Shown here: positions 60,273-64,000 of the stretch, piece after piece
How the letters are laid out: every line of letters starts with the position of its first letter
How positions within the stretch are numbered: position 1 is the first letter of the stretch
Source: Hordeum vulgare subsp. vulgare
Taxonomy: Eukaryota > Streptophyta > Magnoliopsida > Poales > Poaceae
Reading direction: 5' to 3'
Assembly (NCBI RefSeq): GCF_904849725.1
Contig: NC_058518.1
Coordinates: forward strand, 212,362,741-212,426,740
Length of the DNA: 64,000 nucleotides
Made by a program: the position numbers and the translations under genes
Notes under the pieces: generated by a model
Database searches by the model: none
Seen by the model: the letters and a program-made list of their open reading frames with translations, nothing else
What the model was told of the DNA's origin: nothing

Positions 60273-60652
60273 TGTTAGGTTGATCTCTCCGCATGGGCCC
60301 AACGGCCCACCAGACCCTTGATCTATATGCGCCCTGATCAGGGGCGCCCAACCCGTTATGGTTGGTGGGCCCCTTTGACCCGCGCTATATAAACAGAGGT
60401 GGGGGCCGGGGCACGACTTACGACGTTCGCCGCCGCCACTTACCCCACCTACACTCCCTACCGATCTAGGGTTGCGCAGTGCTCACGGGAAGCTCCACCG
60501 ACGCCACCACCTCTCTCTTTGCCGTCATCACCGTCGCCCCTCTGCGATGGCGTCAGGTTCGGGGTCCTCGAGCCAAGGAGTAGGTATAACTCCCATCTTC
60601 TACTATCTACTATCACGTAGATCAAACCAATCCGATCCAAAGTATTATATCA
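60273..60652 (+). mobile_element. El-12 5' LTR
   Basis: From TGTTAGGTTGATC to AAGTATTATATCA. A TATA box TATATAAA lies at 60386-60393. Confidence 0.8.
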
Positions 60653-60653
60653 A

Positions 60654-60670
60654 TGGTATCAGCCCAGGTT
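60654..60670 (+). other. El-12 primer-binding site (tRNA-Met type)
   Basis: TGGTATCAGCCCAGGTT, one base after the LTR. Confidence 0.8.
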
Positions 60671-62246
60671 CGGTAATGATTTTCGGTAGTAGCAAAGAAA
60701 AGTATCGGATCCCCTCCCCACAATCAAAAGTTCACCGGCAAAGAACAATCAAAAGAAACGAAAAAGTTCACCGGAGAAGGGCCTCGGGCCCGCCGGCAAA
60801 GTAGCGCCACCGCAAGGCCGTGTCGTTCCTCTCGAACCGGACGGGCATCGGCAAGCCGAGCCGTCCGGAAGAACCACCGGAGCAAGCCCCAGGGCTCGCA
60901 GGCAAAGGAGAAAGGGGCGCCGCGGCCAACCCACTCGACGGCGGCGCGCTCACCACAAGGGAACGTGCGACCAGCGAAAGGGAAGGCAACGGCGCAAAAG
61001 CAAAGTCCACGGGCGCCACCGTTGGGGCCACTTGACTATGACGCGCTCACCCGAAGGTGGACGCGCACGCCGGCAAGGGGGCCAAGGGGGCGCCACTGTC
61101 CGTCTGCCACTTCTGCTCATTGTGGGCTGGTGGTTGGAGAAGAAAAGAAAGGGACCGCGCGGTGCAGTGCTAGACATCATCGGCGGCGGCCGGCGAGCAC
61201 CCACACCTCTGTCGTGTGGAAAGGAAAAAAAAAGGGAGCAGAGGCTGGCTCCGCTCCTGTCTCAAGATGGGGAAGGAGGGGCTGGTCGCGCAACGAAGGA
61301 GGGGTCGGCCGTCGCCGGTGGCCCGGGCTCGCTGCCATGTTGATGGCAGATGGAGCAAAGCGGCCGAAGGCCTCGCTCGGGGAGGAGACAGAGTCAAGCG
61401 GCGCTGGGGGGAGGGAATGAACGCTAGGGTCCCCCCCCCCGCCCCGCCGGCTCGGGCCACCTTTTGGTCTCTCCGATCCCCACAGGTGACCACCGGATCA
61501 AAACGGGCGGCTGGGATTGAAACCCTAGCCGCCAGCAGGCTTTTGGGCCAAGGGGGAGAGAGCCGGCCCAGGCCGAGGCGAGGCCATAGGCCGGCGGGAG
61601 CAGGCTCGATGCAGGCCGGTTTTGGCCGAGATAGCCACAAGCCGCATTTTTTCCTTTGTTTATTTTCTGTTTTCTGTCCAGTTTTGGACAGATCTGAAAA
61701 TAGTTTTTCTATGCATGTTTTTCCAACGAAAATTATGTTTAGAAAATAGAAAAGAAAAAGTTAAAAAGTTTCTGTAAAAGTAGACAGAAAAGTTAAAAAA
61801 AATCTGAAAAGAAAAATAAAGTTTCTGAAAATAAAATAGAGATTTTTCAGAAAAAGCAAAGTTCATGGATTTTTATTTTTTAACAGAAAAAAAATTCTGT
61901 AAAATAGAAAAGTACATGAATTTTATATTCACGTTTTCCGCTGCAAAGTGATTTAATAGTGCTCTTTTACGAAATAAATAAAAGTTTAGAGAGAATAAAC
62001 TTTAAGAGCATATTAAAGTGATTGTTGAAATAAATATGGTTATGTTATTTTTCTGATCAACGTTGTTAATAACATGACCATGTTGCATTATTGGCATTAA
62101 AGATGCATTTATTTCTATTATTTGCTCAACAGTAATATAGATTTATTTGCATAGACAATTGTATGTTTAATTTGACCAACATTATATTAATGCGTATAAT
62201 TGTTGTACTGATCTCGCTTAAATTGTGATTTCAGGAGGCTTCCACC
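60671..62246 (+). mobile_element. El-12 leader
   Basis: GC-rich to about 61640 with run-through frames without a domain, then AT-rich from 61640 to 62230. The AT-rich part ends TGATTTCAG just before gag and looks like an intron with its acceptor; a donor is not clear. A run of 12 C lies at about 61430. Confidence 0.55.
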
Positions 62247-63195
62247 TGATGAGTTGCCTAAAGGACGTTCCTACACTCAAAGTTGACATGGCTTTTATCT
62301 GTGCTGAGGTGGACTGGGTTCTGGGGGAACCACAGCCAGTAAAACCTCCAGGGCCAGTCACAGAGGCCGATGATGATGATGATGATGCATGGGCAAAAAA
62401 GCAGAGGGATTATGCTCCAGTGGAGATGTCCTACTCCCTCAGCAACCAAAAGTGGATAAATGCCAACAAAAGTGTTTGGCATTTATAAAGAATACAATTG
62501 AGAACGCCATTGTGGGCTCAGTTGCAGAGTGCACTTCCGCAGGGGAGTTGCTAGCCAAGCTAAAGAGTCGGATCACTGGCTCTTCAAAGACATATGCCAC
62601 CTAGTTGATAAAACAACTGGTCACAGAGAACTACACTGGAGGTGGCCATGGCATAAGAGAGCACATCCTGCGGATGAGCAACATGACAGCAAAGCTAAAG
62701 CCCATGGACGCGGATCTGGAGATCAAACTAGCTCTCCTCGTCCACCTGGTCATGGCTTCACTGCCAAAGGAATTTGAGACCTTTGTTGTGAACTACAACA
62801 TGGAGCCTGATACATGGGACATAGAAAAGGTAATAGCAATGTGTGCCCAAGAAGAGGAGAGAATTAAAGCCTTAAATGGTGGCTCCCTGAACTATGTGAA
62901 GGAAAAAAAGAAATTCCAACCCACCAGCAAAGGTTCTCCTTCAAAGCCACATGGTAAAGGCCCAGCGCATTTTCAGCATCAGCAAAAGCCTCTTTCAGTG
63001 GACACGGACACTTGTCTCCACTGCAAGAAGACAGGGGCACTACAAGAAGGATTGCCCTGAGTGGCAAAAGGCCTTCACGGCAAAGAGAGGTAACGACATT
63101 GTTTCCTTTGTCAATGAATCTTTGTATTTACAGTTTTCAAAATCTACTTGGTGGATTGACTCAGGTGCAACTGTTCATGTTGCAAACCCTTGATT
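62247..63195 (+). pseudogene. El-12 gag and protease start, broken
   Basis: Frames at 62225-62488, 62389-62604, 62605-63060 and 62951-63193 read one protein. Visible parts are DVPTLKVDMAFICAEVDWV, KCLAFIKNTIENAIVGSV, HILRMSNMTAKLKPMDADL and SLPKEFETFVVNYNMEPD of a copia gag. The zinc knuckle CLHCKKTG, HYKKDC is split by an extra G near 63037. STWWIDSGATVHVANP follows with the protease Asp. Defects seen: a frameshift near 62460, a TAG at 62602-62604 where relatives have Gln (CAG), the knuckle frameshift, and a stop after 63193. Confidence 0.8.
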
Positions 63196-63339
63196 CAGTT
63201 CGACGAGGATTATGCAAAGAAAAGAAAGAAGTATTGAAGTCGCAAATGGTGTCCAAGCAGAAGTTGAAGCTGTCGGTGACGTCTCCTTGGAGCTAACCGA
63301 AGGATTCAAGCTTTTGCTTAGAGATGTTCTATTTGTTTT

Positions 63340-64000
63340 CCTTCATGTAATAAAAATTTAATTAGCGTCTCATGTTTGGATAAAGACAATTATGAATGCC
63401 ATTTTGGACATGGCAAATGTGCCATTTGGTATAATAATGCTTATGTGGGTGATGCTTTCCTCCATAATGAGCTTTATTTATTATCACTTCATGAAAAAGT
63501 GCATTATGCGTATAATGTGAATGAGCAAAGTTCCTCGTCGAACAAAGAACAAAAGAAAAGAAAGAGAACTCACGACTCATCGAAATTATGGCACTGTCGC
63601 TTGGGCCATATTTCCAAGGGAAGAATAGAAAGATTAGTCAAAAGTGAAATTCTTCCTCCGTTGGAGTTCTCTGACTTGGAACAATGCATAGATTGCGTTA
63701 AAGGAAAGTATGTAAAACAAATCAAAAAGGGTGCAAACCGAAGCACGGGAACACTAGAAATTATTCACACTGACATTTGTGGACCATTTCCTGTGAAAAG
63801 TGTGGATGGATATGATTCGTTTGTAACATTCACGGATGATTACTCCCGCTTCGGTTATATTTATCCAGTCAAAGAAAGAAATGAAGCATTGGATAAATTC
63901 AAAATATTCAAAGTTGAAGTAGAAAATCAGCTTGACAAAAAGATAAACATAGTGAGGTCTGACTGTGGGGGGAGTACTACGGTCGACACAATCCATATGG
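63340..64000 (+). pseudogene. El-12 pre-integrase and integrase core, partial
   Basis: HDSSKLWHCRLGHISKGRIE and CIDCVKGKYVKQIKKG form the zinc-binding region, then TLEIIHTDICGPFPVKSVDG and TFTDDYSRFGYIYPVKERNE give the start of the catalytic core with its first Asp; IVRSDCGG near 63955 brings the second. It seems open from about 63340 to near the window end, where a base loss or gain after GGS may shift the frame. The rest lies outside. Confidence 0.8.

Larger units (their letters stand above)
60268..64000 (+). mobile_element. El-12: copia element with a short LTR, cut by window end
   Basis: It starts TGTTAGGTTGATCTC at 60273; the preceding 5-mer AACAT (60268-60272) should recur after its 3' LTR outside the window. 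It has an LTR of 380 bases, a tRNA-Met-type primer site, a leader of about 1.6 kb and decayed gag, protease and integrase in the copia order. It lies just upstream of the kinase gene fragment, on the opposite strand. Confidence 0.8.

Overview
This is repeat-dense nuclear DNA from a grass, almost certainly a Triticeae cereal (wheat, Aegilops or barley group). The retrotransposon ends, primer-binding sites and proteins match families typical of that tribe: Angela/BARE-type copia, Athila-type gypsy with a tRNA-Asp primer site, and a Sirevirus. The only host gene seen is a chloroplast-type ABC1 (UbiB-like) kinase with plant introns. There are no bacterial genes, no CRISPR array and no RNA genes that I can support. 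Family names are from recognition by eye, not from a database search.

Layout. Positions 1-55561 are one nest of LTR retrotransposons; I number them El-1 to El-11. El-1 is an outer gypsy LTR (minus strand; 41942-42071 and 52713-55561, continuing left of the window). Inside it sits El-2, an Athila-like element (5' LTR to 1018, 3' LTR 40364-41941). Inside El-2 sits El-3, a minus-strand Tat-like gypsy element (3531-39170). Both LTRs of El-3 were later split. The left one was hit by El-4, a Sirevirus-like copia on the minus strand (about 4115-18748), which holds El-5 (gypsy remnant, minus), which in turn holds El-6 (solo LTR 12810-16007 with a perfect 5-bp target-site duplication), plus a fragment El-7. 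The right one was hit by El-8, a long LTR (24415-38928), which holds El-9, a nearly complete minus-strand Athila/Sabrina-like element (27934-38221) with perfect target-site duplications. To the right, El-10, an Angela/BARE-type copia element (42072-52712), sits in El-1, and its 3' LTR is split by El-11, a solo LTR of the El-9 family (49908-51639). The nest is up to six levels deep, which gives a relative order of insertion.

Positions 55562-60272 are the gene island: some 1.4 kb of low-repeat sequence, then a minus-strand ABC1 kinase gene (56948-59001, five exons, 524 codons readable without a stop) that resembles plant ABC1K3 but lacks its N-terminal exons, then a GC-rich stretch and short degenerate repeats. 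From 60273 to the window end is El-12, another copia element on the plus strand with a short 380-bp LTR, a long leader, and decayed gag, protease and integrase.

No element in the window has an intact complete pol. The best preserved retrotransposon protein is the 696-codon gag of El-9. El-9 has gag, protease and an Athila ORF1-like gene but no reverse transcriptase or integrase, so it would have depended on enzymes from a relative. I found no convincing novel system. The most interesting observations are the internal LTR-like block and duplicated purine tract in El-9, the antisense coding region in El-3, the palindrome array and repeated purine tracts in El-4, and the truncated kinase gene with a GC-AG intron.
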